Shown: piece after piece, positions 15,596 through 26,700 of the stretch
How positions within the stretch are numbered: the first letter of the stretch is position 1
How the letters are laid out: each line of letters starts with the position of its first letter
Assembly (NCBI GenBank): GCA_035296965.1
Contig: DATGZX010000275.1
Coordinates: 1-36,072, forward strand
DNA: 36,072 bases
Direction of reading: 5' to 3'
DNA from: DATGZX01 sp035296965
GTDB lineage: Bacteria; Planctomycetota; Planctomycetia; Gemmatales; Gemmataceae
Notes under the pieces: generated by a model
Told to the model about the DNA's origin: nothing
Seen by the model: the letters and a program-made list of their open reading frames with translations, nothing else
The model's database searches: none
Made by a program: the position numbers and the translations under genes

Positions 15596-16960
15596 ATGCT
15601 CGGCTTTGCATGGCTGGCTCTCCGGCAAGCACAAGAAGCCCTGAAGAACGGCCGCCTTGAAGAGGCGCACCGCCTTCTCTGCCAGCCGGCCGCTCATGGG
15701 CATAAACGCTCCTGGGAGTTGCTCGTGCAAGTCGCTCGGGGATTCGTGGAGCGTGGTGAGCGGTCTCTGCAGCAGGATGATCTCGCCGCGGCCTGGAACG
15801 ATCTGGTTGCGGCCGAGCAGGTGGGGGTGGCGGAAGAATTCACGAGCAAGCTGCGGCAGTCGTTGACGAGACACGGTCTCGCCGAAGTCCGCGACCTGCT
15901 CGAAGCGGGAGAACCCGGGCGAGCCGCAGAGGTGATCACCCAGCTCCGCGATCGCTCAGTGCAGCAAACCGAGCTCACTATGCTGGATGAGGCCGCGAAG
16001 GGATGGGTGCTGGCCAAGGAACAGGCAGACCGCGGCGAATTCGCCCAGGCCCTCGCCGCGGTGGGACGCGTACGCAAGCTTCTACCCAAACGCGTCGATT
16101 CGCTGGAGCAGTATGTGATAAGTTTGGAAAACCGGCATCAAGCGTTTGCGATGCTGGTCGTCCAGCTTCACGAGGCGGCGGCCCACCGCGACTGGCGCGA
16201 GGTCGTCCGGCTATCGGAGCAGGTGCTGGCGATGGCTCCGCAACACATGGAAGGCCGCAAGGCACGCGCCCGCGCATGGCGGGCCATCGAACCGCAGACG
16301 ATCGCCTCCGCGCCGCGCGCTCCAGAGCACGAGAAGGAAGACTCCATGCACCCGGCGGCCGACCAGCGCTTCCTTCTCTGGATCGACGGGGTAGGGGGCT
16401 TCCTGGTTTGCCTGAGTAACCGCGTAACGTTGGGACAGGCGACGCCGGACGCTTATGTGGACATTCCGCTGTTTGCCGACGTGTCGCGCATGCATGCCGC
16501 GCTCACGCGGGATGTGGAAGGCTACTTGTTGGAAGCAACCCGCCCGTTGCTGGTCAACAGCAGACCTGCGGACAAGGTGCTTTTGCAGCATGGCGACCGC
16601 CTGACGTTGGGGAATTCATGCCAGCTTCAGTTTAACCAACCTGTGCCGGTCAGCGCCTCGGCCAGGTTAGACTTGGTCAGCGGCCATCGGCTGCCGCTGA
16701 CGGTGGACGGCGTCTTATTGATGGCGGATACATTGGTGCTGGGTCCCGATTCCCAGGTGCACGTATCCATGCCCGATTTGGCGCAGCCGATTGTTCTCTA
16801 TCGCCAGAAAGACGGATTGGGCGTTCGCTACGGGGGGAACCTGAGCGTTGATGGACAGCGTTGTCACGAGCGTGGCCTGCTTCGAGCAGCATCAACGGTG
16901 ACCGGCGACGACTTCGCCTTCGCTATCGAACCTGTCGGAACAGGGATGGGGCGAACGTAG
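15596..16960 (+). CDS. TPR-like/FHA-domain protein
   Basis: 454 residues. The N-terminal ~210 residues are helical repeats of the TPR type (ALKNGRLEEAHRLLCQPAAH; FAQALAAVGRVRKLLP; DWREVVRLSEQVLAMAPQHM). The C-terminal part carries an FHA fold, a phosphothreonine-binding module: RVTLGQ...DVSRMHAAL...LLVNSRP...LQHGDRLTLGNSC. A second beta-rich segment of ~100 residues follows. The stop lies 17 bp before the kinase start, so the two form an operon and the FHA domain probably docks the phosphorylated kinase or its substrates. The ATG at 15596 has only a weak ribosome binding site. Confidence 0.8.
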   Translation: MLGFAWLALRQAQEALKNGRLEEAHRLLCQPAAHGHKRSWELLVQVARGFVERGERSLQQDDLAAAWNDLVAAEQVGVAEEFTSKLRQSLTRHGLAEVRDLLEAGEPGRAAEVITQLRDRSVQQTELTMLDEAAKGWVLAKEQADRGEFAQALAAVGRVRKLLPKRVDSLEQYVISLENRHQAFAMLVVQLHEAAAHRDWREVVRLSEQVLAMAPQHMEGRKARARAWRAIEPQTIASAPRAPEHEKEDSMHPAADQRFLLWIDGVGGFLVCLSNRVTLGQATPDAYVDIPLFADVSRMHAALTRDVEGYLLEATRPLLVNSRPADKVLLQHGDRLTLGNSCQLQFNQPVPVSASARLDLVSGHRLPLTVDGVLLMADTLVLGPDSQVHVSMPDLAQPIVLYRQKDGLGVRYGGNLSVDGQRCHERGLLRAASTVTGDDFAFAIEPVGTGMGRT

Positions 16961-16977
16961 AAGGTTCAGGTGCAGCG

Positions 16978-18567
<1,590 letters not shown>

Positions 18568-18593
18568 CTTTGCCGCCACGAGGAGAAGGTGAC

Positions 18594-19193
18594 ATGCGAC
18601 CGGCATTCTTGTTAAGCCTGATAGCATTCTGGGCGTTCATGGGCTGTGCCGTTGCCGATCAGGGAGGCACCGCGAAGTCCAAGCGCGCTCAACAGGCGAA
18701 GGCGGCGTCCGTCAGAGACGAGGATGTCATCATCGTGGTGCAGGGCTATGGCAAGAAAAAGGACGATGCGTTCCAGGATGCGCTCGAGAAAGCGCAGACG
18801 GAAGTCGTCCGTCGGCTGACGGCGCAGGATCGACCCTTCCTTTGGATTCCTTCCCAAGACTACATTCGCGCCAAGCTGGCCAAGTGGCCGCCAAGCGTGG
18901 AGTCGGAGGACAAGGAAATTCAAGGGATTGGCCCCATGGTCGAGGCCAACCTTAGCGTCAAAATCTCGCGCAGCGACTACCGCGACATGGCCCTTCACGA
19001 TCGCCAGGCCATCTCAGATTGGCGCATGCTTGTTCTTGGCAAGGTGATGGCCGGACTGGTAGCGCTGTTCGGGGCCGCTGCAGGCTACTTGCGCCTTGAG
19101 GAACTTACCAAGGGATACTACACGGCCTGGCTGCGCATGGCTGTTTTTGGGTTTGTCGCGCTGGTTGGGGCCGGCTTGTACTGGTTCTCTTAA
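18594..19193 (+). CDS. Small membrane protein of the kinase operon
   Basis: 199 residues from the ATG at 18594 with AGGAGAAGG upstream, 26 bp behind the kinase. A signal peptide with possible lipobox-like end (FWAFMGCAVA) leads to a domain with IIVVQGYGKKKDDAFQDALE and VEANLSVKISRSDYRDM. Two C-terminal hydrophobic segments follow (MAGLVALFGAAAGYL; MAVFGFVALVGAGLYWF). The alternation suggests an extracytoplasmic domain tethered to the membrane. Family not recognised; its position suggests a partner or sensor for the kinase. Confidence 0.75.
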   Translation: MRPAFLLSLIAFWAFMGCAVADQGGTAKSKRAQQAKAASVRDEDVIIVVQGYGKKKDDAFQDALEKAQTEVVRRLTAQDRPFLWIPSQDYIRAKLAKWPPSVESEDKEIQGIGPMVEANLSVKISRSDYRDMALHDRQAISDWRMLVLGKVMAGLVALFGAAAGYLRLEELTKGYYTAWLRMAVFGFVALVGAGLYWFS

Positions 19194-19284
19194 TCGATTA
19201 CCGAGTTGACGAGGCTGCCGATTGATTGGTACCGTGGACTACCACTAGAATGATGGAAATTCAACTTTTTCGTCGGCGGCATGC

Positions 19285-19914
19285 ATGGCATCAGAAGGCG
19301 ACCGCTTGCTCATCCAGCAGATTCGCCAGGGCGATTCACGGGCCTGGGAGAATCTGATCGCCCGTTATGAAGGCCGGCTCCTGGCCTTTGTCGAACGCCG
19401 GCTGCACGACCGGCCGGCCAGCGAAGACGTCGTGCAGGAGACGTTCATCGGCTTCCTGAACAGCCTACCGCATTTCGACGATCAGCGCGAATTGCAGACC
19501 TACCTCTTCACAATCGCTTCCCACAAGCTCACGGATCATTTGCGGCGCTCCGGCCGGCATCCGCTGCATCCGGCATCCGACGGGTCGGGTGATCTGTTAC
19601 AGCAACAATACGACCGCCACCCCGCAGCATCCAGCCTGGCCCGCAGTCACGAACGCAAGGAATTGGAGACCGATGCGATCGCCCGCTGCCTTGGCGTGAT
19701 GATCGGCCAGTGGAAGGAAAAAGGCGACTTCATTCGCCTCAAGGTTTTGGAATTGCTCCTGGTCAAAGGCTGGGCAAACCGCGACGTTGCGGCTTTCTTG
19801 AAGATCACCGAACAGCAGGTGGCGAACTATCGCTTTGCCGCCGTCAAAAAGCTGACCGAATACATTCGTGAAGCCGGCCTACCGGCTGACGTTTTTCCGG
19901 AACTCCAGGATTAG
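19285..19914 (+). CDS. ECF-type RNA polymerase sigma factor
   Basis: 209 residues. Region 2 includes ARYEGRLLAFVERRL, SEDVVQETFIGFLNSL and TYLFTIASHKLTDHLRR, the -10-recognition helices of sigma-70 ECF factors. Region 4 is recognisable at WANRDVAAFLKITEQQVANY, a helix-turn-helix. A longer than usual linker (~95-135) separates them. Start at 19285; another ATG four bases upstream is in a different frame and there is no clear ribosome binding site. The anti-sigma-like gene follows after a palindromic repeat, and the kinase block precedes it; it probably transcribes stress or envelope genes. Confidence 0.88.
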   Translation: MASEGDRLLIQQIRQGDSRAWENLIARYEGRLLAFVERRLHDRPASEDVVQETFIGFLNSLPHFDDQRELQTYLFTIASHKLTDHLRRSGRHPLHPASDGSGDLLQQQYDRHPAASSLARSHERKELETDAIARCLGVMIGQWKEKGDFIRLKVLELLLVKGWANRDVAAFLKITEQQVANYRFAAVKKLTEYIREAGLPADVFPELQD

Positions 19915-19959
19915 CCAGAATTATTCTTCAGCAGGGGAAGTGGCCAACAGCGTGACGAA

Positions 19960-20023
19960 TACTAGCCCGAAGCGTTAGCGAGGTAGGTCCATTTGGGAAC
20001 CTCGCTAACGCTTCGGGCTAGTA
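19960..20023. repeat. Perfect 24-bp inverted repeat
   Basis: ACTAGCCCGAAGCGTTAGCG plus flanking bases (19960-19983) is matched perfectly in inverse orientation at 20000-20023, with a 16-bp loop. It is a recurrent intergenic palindrome type in planctomycetes (recalled). Lying between sigma and anti-sigma-like genes, it could weaken transcription between them. Confidence 0.85.
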
Positions 20024-20096
20024 ATCCGGCATGAATAATCCGGGGTTAGTCCTCCAGCATCAGCGCCAGAGTACGTGGATTCAGGGATCAACGATC

Positions 20097-20516
20097 ATGC
20101 CCAACATCACCCGCGAGCAGTTGCACAGCTACCTGGAGGATTCTCTTAGCGAGGCCGAGACGGCACGCATCGAGCAGGCCATTCGCGATTCGGAAGCGCT
20201 GCAGCGTCTGCTGCGCTCGATCATGCAAGAACGAGATCGTGGCGAACACTCGATAGGGGCCATCTGGTGCCGGCTGCGCCTGAGTTGCGTGAGCCGAGAA
20301 CAGCTCGGCAGTTATTTGCTCAAGGTGTTGGATTCGGAGCTTCAGGCATACATCGATTTCCACCTCCACACAGTCGCCTGCGCGTTCTGCCTTGCCAATC
20401 TCGCCGACTTGCAAACCCTGCACAAGGAGCCCACGCCGAAAGCCCGCGCGCGGCGTCAGCGTTTCTTCGAATCGAGTGCAGGTTTCCTGCAAGTCTGCCG
20501 GCCCGAACAATCGTAA
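20097..20516 (+). CDS. Zinc-binding anti-sigma-like protein
   Basis: 139 residues from the ATG at 20097; an in-frame ATG at 20031 would add residues without sense. The first half (ITREQLHSYLEDSLSEAETA...IEQAIRDSEALQ) resembles the N-terminal helices of anti-sigma factors. The second half repeats the pattern (VSREQLGSYLLKVLDSELQAYIDFHL) and ends with HTVACAFC, the HxxxCxxC zinc motif of ZAS-type anti-sigma domains. No transmembrane segment, so it would be a soluble regulator of the ECF factor encoded just upstream. Confidence 0.75.
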   Translation: MPNITREQLHSYLEDSLSEAETARIEQAIRDSEALQRLLRSIMQERDRGEHSIGAIWCRLRLSCVSREQLGSYLLKVLDSELQAYIDFHLHTVACAFCLANLADLQTLHKEPTPKARARRQRFFESSAGFLQVCRPEQS

Positions 20517-20549
20517 TCTGCGCGGGGAGTACGGCAATGGGCAGGTAAT

Positions 20550-20606
20550 AATCTTCGCTCGCCCTCGCTCCGGGGGAGAGGGGAGAACATTTGCTGCCGT
20601 TTGCCT
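20550..20606. repeat. Half copy of the CTCCCC...GGGGAG repeat
   Basis: Contains GGGGGAGAGGGGAGAACATT and continues TTGCTGCCGTTTGCC, matching the end of the element at 27247-27382. Only one arm is present. It ends exactly where the insertion-sequence end motif (20605) starts. Confidence 0.7.
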
Positions 20607-20700
20607 AGTTGGACAGCGCCATTTTTCGATTTGGGCAAGTAATTGTGACGCATGGCTTCATTCGATCCTGCCAAACTTTACGCATGTTGAGAAGCATTTC
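20605..20700 (+). mobile_element. Insertion-sequence end motif, possible remnant
   Basis: CTAGTTGGACAGCGCCATTT resembles 7136-7156 on the other strand (three differences in 20). About 75 bp of non-coding sequence with no recognisable transposase follows. Probably a solo end or remnant of a related IS. Confidence 0.35.
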
Positions 20701-20715
20701 GGGATACCTCTCTCT

Positions 20716-20980
20716 TACGCCACAGGCGTTACAGCGCATAGCCCGGAGTCGCGGCAGCGCACTCCGGGGATAACGCCTAGCCCCGTTGCATCCTACACCG
20801 AAGGTGTTGCAGCGCAGAATTACAGCGAAGCCCCAAACTCTCCGGGGTGGCGTCGCGTCTTTCGCAATGCCAAATTCGCTGCAACGCCTACGGCGTAGTA
20901 GAAACGACGATGGCGCACGGCGTTGACCCGGAGTGCGCTGCCGCGACTCCGGGCTTTGCGCTGCAACGCCTACGGCGTAG
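20716..20980. repeat. Composite inverted repeat with 53-bp arms
   Basis: The left arm 20716-20768 (with CCCGGAGTCGCGGCAGCGCA) is an inverted copy of 20927-20979 (TGCGCTGCCGCGACTCCGGG), with few mismatches. Inside lie further copies of GCTGCAACGCCTACGGCGTA (20877-20897) and degenerate forms such as CCGAAGGTGTTGCAGCG. The whole could form a large hairpin. No coding sequence is evident. Confidence 0.8.
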
Positions 20981-21405
20981 GCATTCCAGGTACTGGCCCC
21001 CGGCGCTCCGGCTTGTGGCCCGGGTTATTCATCGGGATCATAAGGAACAACCCTGGCCGTCGCTGAAATGGTCTTATGTCAGGTCCGGATTCGTTGCCAG
21101 GGAGCCTGTCGTGAAGCTATCGCCTCTCGCTTCTAGTGTCCAATTCAAATCACTTGAAATTCTGCCCATCCGGGTCGAGGGATGTTCCACTCAATTGCAA
21201 TGAGGGCGCGCCTGTGAAATCGACTGGTGTATCGAAACGATATGTGTTCGCTCAACGAGGATGGCAGCTCCCGAGTTCCTGGGCAGACATTGTGAGCGAG
21301 CCGTCATCGCGGAAAAACTACCCACACGAATTCCAGACGAGCCAAAATTATTACAATGTCGTTTGATCAATAACCAAGTGTCCATTGGCGCCCAGGAGGT
21401 ACCTT
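20981..21405. other. Non-coding stretch before the beta-propeller gene
   Basis: No gene with codon or family support was found in about 425 bp. The last bases hold the AGGAGGT ribosome binding site of the beta-propeller gene. Its promoter probably lies here but cannot be placed. Confidence 0.5.
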
Positions 21406-22464
21406 ATGAGAAAACTTCCCCAAAACCCCAGCACACTGCTTGCGGCCGCCCTCGGCCTGTCGGGGTTCTTAGGTCTCGCCCAAATCGCTCCGGCCGACGA
21501 CATCGCGGCCAAGCCCTACAAGATTCTTGCCACCACGCAGATTCCCGCCGCCGGGAGGATTGACTACGTCACGGCGGACAGCGTCAACCGCCGGGTTTAT
21601 GTCGCCTGCGGCAATGCGGTCAGTGTCTTCGACCTCGATACCTACAAGCTCGCGGGCACCCTGGCCAAGGCGTCCGGGCATGGCGTCGCGATCGACCCGG
21701 AAAACCATACCGGTCTGGTCTCCGGCAATCCCGCGACTTTTTTCAACACGAAAACACTCGAAGCGATCAAGACCGTTCCGGCGCCGGGTGCGGACGGCTA
21801 TATCTTCGACGCCCCGACCCACCACTTTTTTATTCTGAGTCACCGTGCGCCCAACCTCCTCGTGGTCGATTCCATGGACGGTTCGATCGTCGGCAAGGTG
21901 GAGGCCATCGGCCCGAACGGCGCCAATGCCGCCGTCGAGCAGGGCGCCACGGACGGCGAGGGACATCTCTATTTTGACGTAGCCAACGCGCACCATATCG
22001 CGGTGGTGGACGCCAAAACCCTCAAGGTGACCGGCCATTTCGACCTCGGTGAAAAGGGCAACGGGCCGGCGGGCCTGGCCATCGATCCCAAGAACCACAT
22101 TCTTTTCGCGATGTGTCGCGGCGGACGCGGCGGCTCGCCCACTTGTGTCATCCTCAGTGCAGTCGATGGCAAAATCATCACCACCCTGCCTCTGGCCGGC
22201 AGCAGCGACGGTGCAGCCTTCAATCCTCGCACCATGGAGGCCTTTAGTTCGCACGGCAACGGCACGCTGAGCGTCATCAAGGAAAACAGCCCCACGGAAT
22301 TTGTGCTGGAAGAAACCGTGAAAACCAAAGCCGGCGGCAAAACCTGCACGCTGGATGCCAAGACCGATCATGTGATCGTGATCACGCGCGAAGCCACTCC
22401 CGGAGGCGGTCGCCAGGGCGGCGGCGGTCCGCAGATCCTGGACGTTATGTTTATTGGTCGATAA
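21406..22464 (+). CDS. Secreted YncE-like beta-propeller protein
   Basis: 352 residues; the ATG at 21406 follows AGGAGGT. A signal peptide (LLAAALGLSGFLGLAQIAPA) is followed by seven-bladed-propeller repeats such as RRVYVACGNAVSVFDLDTYK, NLLVVDSMDGSIVGKVEAIG and HHIAVVDAKTLKVTGHFDLG, the YncE/YVTN-type pattern. Glycine-rich tail (PGGGRQGGGG). Exported proteins of this type usually bind ligands or proteins, with no assignable catalysis. It is monocistronic and followed by a palindromic element 24 bp after the stop. Confidence 0.85.
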   Translation: MRKLPQNPSTLLAAALGLSGFLGLAQIAPADDIAAKPYKILATTQIPAAGRIDYVTADSVNRRVYVACGNAVSVFDLDTYKLAGTLAKASGHGVAIDPENHTGLVSGNPATFFNTKTLEAIKTVPAPGADGYIFDAPTHHFFILSHRAPNLLVVDSMDGSIVGKVEAIGPNGANAAVEQGATDGEGHLYFDVANAHHIAVVDAKTLKVTGHFDLGEKGNGPAGLAIDPKNHILFAMCRGGRGGSPTCVILSAVDGKIITTLPLAGSSDGAAFNPRTMEAFSSHGNGTLSVIKENSPTEFVLEETVKTKAGGKTCTLDAKTDHVIVITREATPGGGRQGGGGPQILDVMFIGR

Positions 22465-22488
22465 GTCTTAGTATCGAAAACGCCCGGT

Positions 22489-22760
22489 GCCTGGTGCTAT
22501 GCCCACGGCTTTTGCGTGGGCATGTGAGCGACAGCGAATTATCAGGGACTGTCGACTCCAGCGGGCGCATCCGCATCCAGCCACATTGGGCCAGCACGCA
22601 CTCCGGTATAGTTGGCAGCACTCAACCAGTGCCAAGGAGTGGTCAGGGAAGGCGTTCCCATTTCAAGCCGCGGGACAGTGCACCGGTTCGAAGGTCAAAT
22701 CGCAACTGGGCCCAATGTCGCTTGCATTCCCACGCAAATGCGGTGGGCATAGCACCAGGC
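22489..22760. repeat. Nested inverted repeat (REPIN-like), 18-bp perfect outer arms
   Basis: GCCTGGTGCTATGCCCAC (22489-22506) is the exact inverted copy of 22743-22760. Next to the left arm is a second stem, ATGCCCACG / CGTGGGCAT (22499-22507/22515-22523), and a comparable one precedes the right arm. The architecture resembles 8378-8564. About 200 bp between the ends contain no ORF of note. Confidence 0.85.
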
Positions 22761-22789
22761 GCGGGGAGTACCGCCGGCGTTTCCCGGAC

Positions 22790-23491
22790 CTAATTCCGGT
22801 CCAGCCCTTGCAGGGCAAGATCGATCATTTTCAAGATTTGACGAACTTTGGCTATTCGATTCTCGCGCTCCGGGCGAGTGCTGGGCGGCGCTGCTGCCCC
22901 GACCTGAATCGAGCGGGCCAGCAATTTGCCTTCCTTCTTTTCGGGAGATACCACTGCAGTTTCGCCTTCCTTGAGATCCTCAAACCGAATCGACTTTTGA
23001 TCCCTGGTGATCTTGGCATCCGCTGGAACCAATAAGGTTGTCTCTGTCCCAGGGCCACCCTTGCTCGGAGAGCCCACGAGGACGATTTCGCGATCGGTCA
23101 GAGCAATTCGGCGGAGAGTGCCCGTTAGGCCAGAGTCCGTTGCTGGAGCGAGCGGAGCAGCGGGTGCCGGGGCTGGCGCGCTCAACAGGCCATGCGCCGT
23201 GATTGAAAGGGCCATGTGTCTTCCCCCGTCAAGTTCGTAGACAATGCGCACCCTCGAGCCAGGGGACAAGTCGGTCAAGCCGACCGGTTGCTTTCCCAAC
23301 TGAATCGCTGTCGATTCCTTGATTTGGAAGTCCACTGTCGCCCCGCGAAAACTTTTGTCGCGGCATTTGACAGTAATTTCCTTCCGGTCAGTGTCTACCT
23401 TGACGACGACGCCGTGAACGTCGGCAGCTTGAGCTCCCAAGCCGAATAGCAGCAGCGCTATTGAGCTGAGCGAAGAGATTCTGTTGAGCAT
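22790..23491 (-). CDS. Secreted protein with two small beta-domain repeats
   Basis: 233 residues from the ATG at 23491; upstream in-frame codons lack a signal. The signal peptide (SIALLLFGLGAQAADVHG) leads into a beta-rich unit, VVVKVDTDRKEITVKCRD, with SPGSRVRIVYELDGG. After a Pro/Ala linker a second unit has TGTLRRIALTDREIVLVG and DLKEGETAVVSPEKKEGK. The two look like repeats of a small OB-like/DUF5666-type fold. The C-terminal helix is charged. Function unknown; exported. Confidence 0.75.
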   Translation of the reverse strand: MLNRISSLSSIALLLFGLGAQAADVHGVVVKVDTDRKEITVKCRDKSFRGATVDFQIKESTAIQLGKQPVGLTDLSPGSRVRIVYELDGGRHMALSITAHGLLSAPAPAPAAPLAPATDSGLTGTLRRIALTDREIVLVGSPSKGGPGTETTLLVPADAKITRDQKSIRFEDLKEGETAVVSPEKKEGKLLARSIQVGAAAPPSTRPERENRIAKVRQILKMIDLALQGLDRN

Positions 23492-23750
23492 TGCCAAAGC
23501 CTCCACCAGATTTCGGTCCTGCGAGCGACTCCTGCAGGACCCGTGATTTGCACTTATTATTGTACGGAGCAGCCGTGGTTCAGGCAGGGGCGGCTTGCGC
23601 AAGTGCACCAGGCGCTATATCACCGTGCTTGATTCGGCAGGGGCGTAGGACAGATTTCCTAATCTGTCCGGTCAGGTTGGAAACCTGACCTACAGCTGAA
23701 TGCCGCACGGTCACTTAGAAATCGCCAACGCTCGTCTGAGAGTTGTAATG
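23492..23750. repeat. Intergenic region with double palindrome (23645-23693)
   Basis: Two adjacent hairpins, GACAGATT-TCCT-AATCTGTC and GTCAGGTT-GGAA-ACCTGAC, are enclosed by GTAGG/CCTAC at 23645-23693. It lies between convergent flanks of the two minus-strand genes and may serve as terminator. The rest shows no gene. Confidence 0.65.
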
Positions 23751-26700
23751 TCATTTGCCCGCGATGATCCGAGCGTGCGCCCCTGACCCCGCCACTTCTT
23801 CCAACTCGCAGCGCAGGCCCTCTTGGCGCTGACTCAGATTGACCGCAAACGTAACCGTGTGCATTTCCGATGCCAGATCGAACTCCATGTCAGCTTTCGC
23901 GTCTGCGGGTTTGCCGTCGAGCCAGGCTGTGAGGCCCGCAGAGGAGTTCAGTAAGAATTTCACTTTTCCCGGGCTCGAAGCTTCGATCTGGCAGCGAACG
24001 AAAGCGAATCGGTCGGACTCCTTGCTATCCGGCTTCCGGAATTGGAAAGTGGAGAGAGCATCCAGCGGCAAAGTCCCCGAGACATTGCTGTAACAAGGCC
24101 CCCAGCTCAATGCCGGATCATTGGAAACTGCTGAATGATAGCTGGTTCGCAGGAGCAGGCTATAGGCTGCGGGAGTGGGCTCGAGGGTCTGCCAGCGCCG
24201 GACCAGCCGGGCTTTGCTGACCGAGTATGGACCAACCTTGCCGAGTTCCGACAGAAATCGAACCAGGTCGATCAGCTCGGTTCGAGTCAGCGTGTCCGCC
24301 AGGCCTTCGGGCATGAGCGAGCCGCCCATTGCCCTGTCTTCGATCATCTTCAGCGGAACGGCAATCTCCTGGTCGTCGGCGCTGCGGAGAATCAGTTCCG
24401 TCTGGGTTTCTCGGACCTTGATGCCGGTCAAAAAGCGGCCTTCCTTGGTAGCGACGATCATGGAGTGGTAGTTTTCCTTTACCGCCTTGTTGGGCAAGAG
24501 AATCGACTCGATGAGGTAATCGATGGGTGCGCTGGCGCCGATGCTCGCCAGGTCGGGGCCAACCTGGCCGCCTGCTCCTGCGATGGCGTGGCACTTTAGG
24601 CAGATTTGATCCTTGCGGCGAAAGACGATTTCACCGCGGGACGGATCGCCCTGCTTCAGAATCTCCGCGATCATCTGTTGCAGTTCAGGGGAACTCAGCA
24701 CGCGGGGGCCCACGGTCAGGCCGCCTGCTTTGATCAGCGCTTCGACGAGCATGGGATGGTCACGGCCCGTCGCCCGGACCGCCCGGATACCGATCTTGGC
24801 GACATCCCCCGGCAGCTTGCGGCCGGCCAGTGCCGCGACCAGGGTTTCTGCCCCTTTTTTGCGTTCCAGAAAGGCGGCGAACACATCAGAAGGGTCGATC
24901 TCGGTCGAGCTAACAGTCAACACTTCGACGGCTAGCCGGGCGGCCGAGGAGAGATCCAGCGCCGTGAGCGCCCGCACTGCGGCCATACGTACTCCGACGG
25001 GTGAGTCCGCACCAGCGAGTTTTTGAATCGCTTCCCGGCTCGCTGGACCACCTAGAACGGCGAGGCTTTCCAGTGAAGCCAATCGGAGGGCGGCGCTTAT
25101 CGAATTCGCTCTGGCATATTCGAAAAACTGAGAGCGCAGCGACTCCAGGCGCCACAATCCTGCCAGCCTTACCACGGCCGTGCGCAAGCCATCGTTCGGC
25201 GACGCCAGCAGTTTGCCGAGGCGATTCAGGTCTCCCGCGGGACGAATGCCGCGCTGTCGCGTCGCCTGCTCCAGTGCCGCTAGGAGACTCACTTGAGTGC
25301 CCACTGCGGTCGTGTCGGCTGCAAGAACGCGGTCGAATACCATCCTGAGTTCCTTGGCATCACCCATTGCAGCGATGAGCGCCAACACGCTTTCCTCGCG
25401 GTCCCTGGCTACCTTGCCCGATTGAATGAGATCGACCAGGGGCTTGACCGCCGCTGTGGAGCCGACGGCTTGCAGTGCGAACAGAAGATGACCAGTATTG
25501 CCGGCAAATTCGAGGCGCCCAGCCTGCAATGCCGGCATCCAGACCGACTCCAATTCTCGCGCCGTCAGCCAGAGGGCATAGTCCAGGTATTTGTCCACGG
25601 GCCGGTCGAGGGCCTGCATGGCTAATTCGACAGCGTGGGATTGCGGAATGCGCGCGAGGGCCCGCACGGCCTCGAGCCGCACACGCGGATGATCGTCCGC
25701 GGCGCGTGCAGCTAACAACTCCATTGGATTTTCCAGCCGTCCGTGCCAGTACTGGATGACGCGCGTCGCGGCAGCGCGAACACGGTGATCCTTCGCATTT
25801 AGCAACGTGCTCAGCAAATGAGGCTCGACCACGTCGAGCGACTGATAGGTCCAAAGTGCTTCGAGCTGGTGATGCTCTATGTCGGGATCCTTTGGGTCCA
25901 GGCCGCGCACCCAGGCTGCGAGGGCCGGCAGCACCTTGGAGCCGCGCTCCTTCAAGACACGTTTCGCGTGATGCCGGGTCCAGTCCTCGGGAGCTTTCAG
26001 GGCGTCGAGCACATCTTGCGTAGTTGCATCGATAAGCTGCGGCCGCGGCACGAGGGGCCGGCCCTTCGCGGTCACGCGCCAGATGCGGCCATGCGTGTGG
26101 TCGCGGCGCGGGTCGCGGAAATCGACTTCACCATGTTGGATGATGGGGTTGTACCAGTCGGCAATGTAGATCGCGCCGTCGGGACCCATCTTGATGTCGA
26201 TTGGCCGGAATGCGGCATGGTTTGTCTTGATAAGTTCCGGCTTCTCGCGCGATGCGTAGGCTGCGCCGTCTTCACTGAGCACGAATCGACACACGCGATG
26301 TCCGCGGAAGTCGTTCGTCAGGACGTTGCCGCGCCAATCTTCGGGCAGGTGGCGTCCGCTGAGGATCTCTTCACCGCAATGCTTGGGACTGCCGGGATTG
26401 AGGCCGGCGACGATGCGCGCCGCACCGGGAGTGAAGACATAACTGGCTCCGGGCAACACGTAGTTGATCCCCTCACCATAGGCGCCGTCGGTCGCGAAAG
26501 ATTGGCCCCAGCGATCGAAATGATGACCCCAGGGGTTGCAGAAGCCGCGTGCGAAAACCTCCAGTTGCATGGTCTCGGGCCGAAATTGCCAAATGCCGCC
26601 GCCGCCAAGCCGGCGCACGCCATAGGGAGTTTCAATATGGCTGTGGATATAGATGGATTGGTTGAAGTACAGCATTCCATCCGGTCCCCAGCGCAGCGTA

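Noticed and set aside
16861..16977. Upstream start for the kinase gene
   Set aside because: It would overlap the end of the FHA gene by 100 bp; the ATG at 16978 is close behind that gene and precedes the glycine loop at normal distance.
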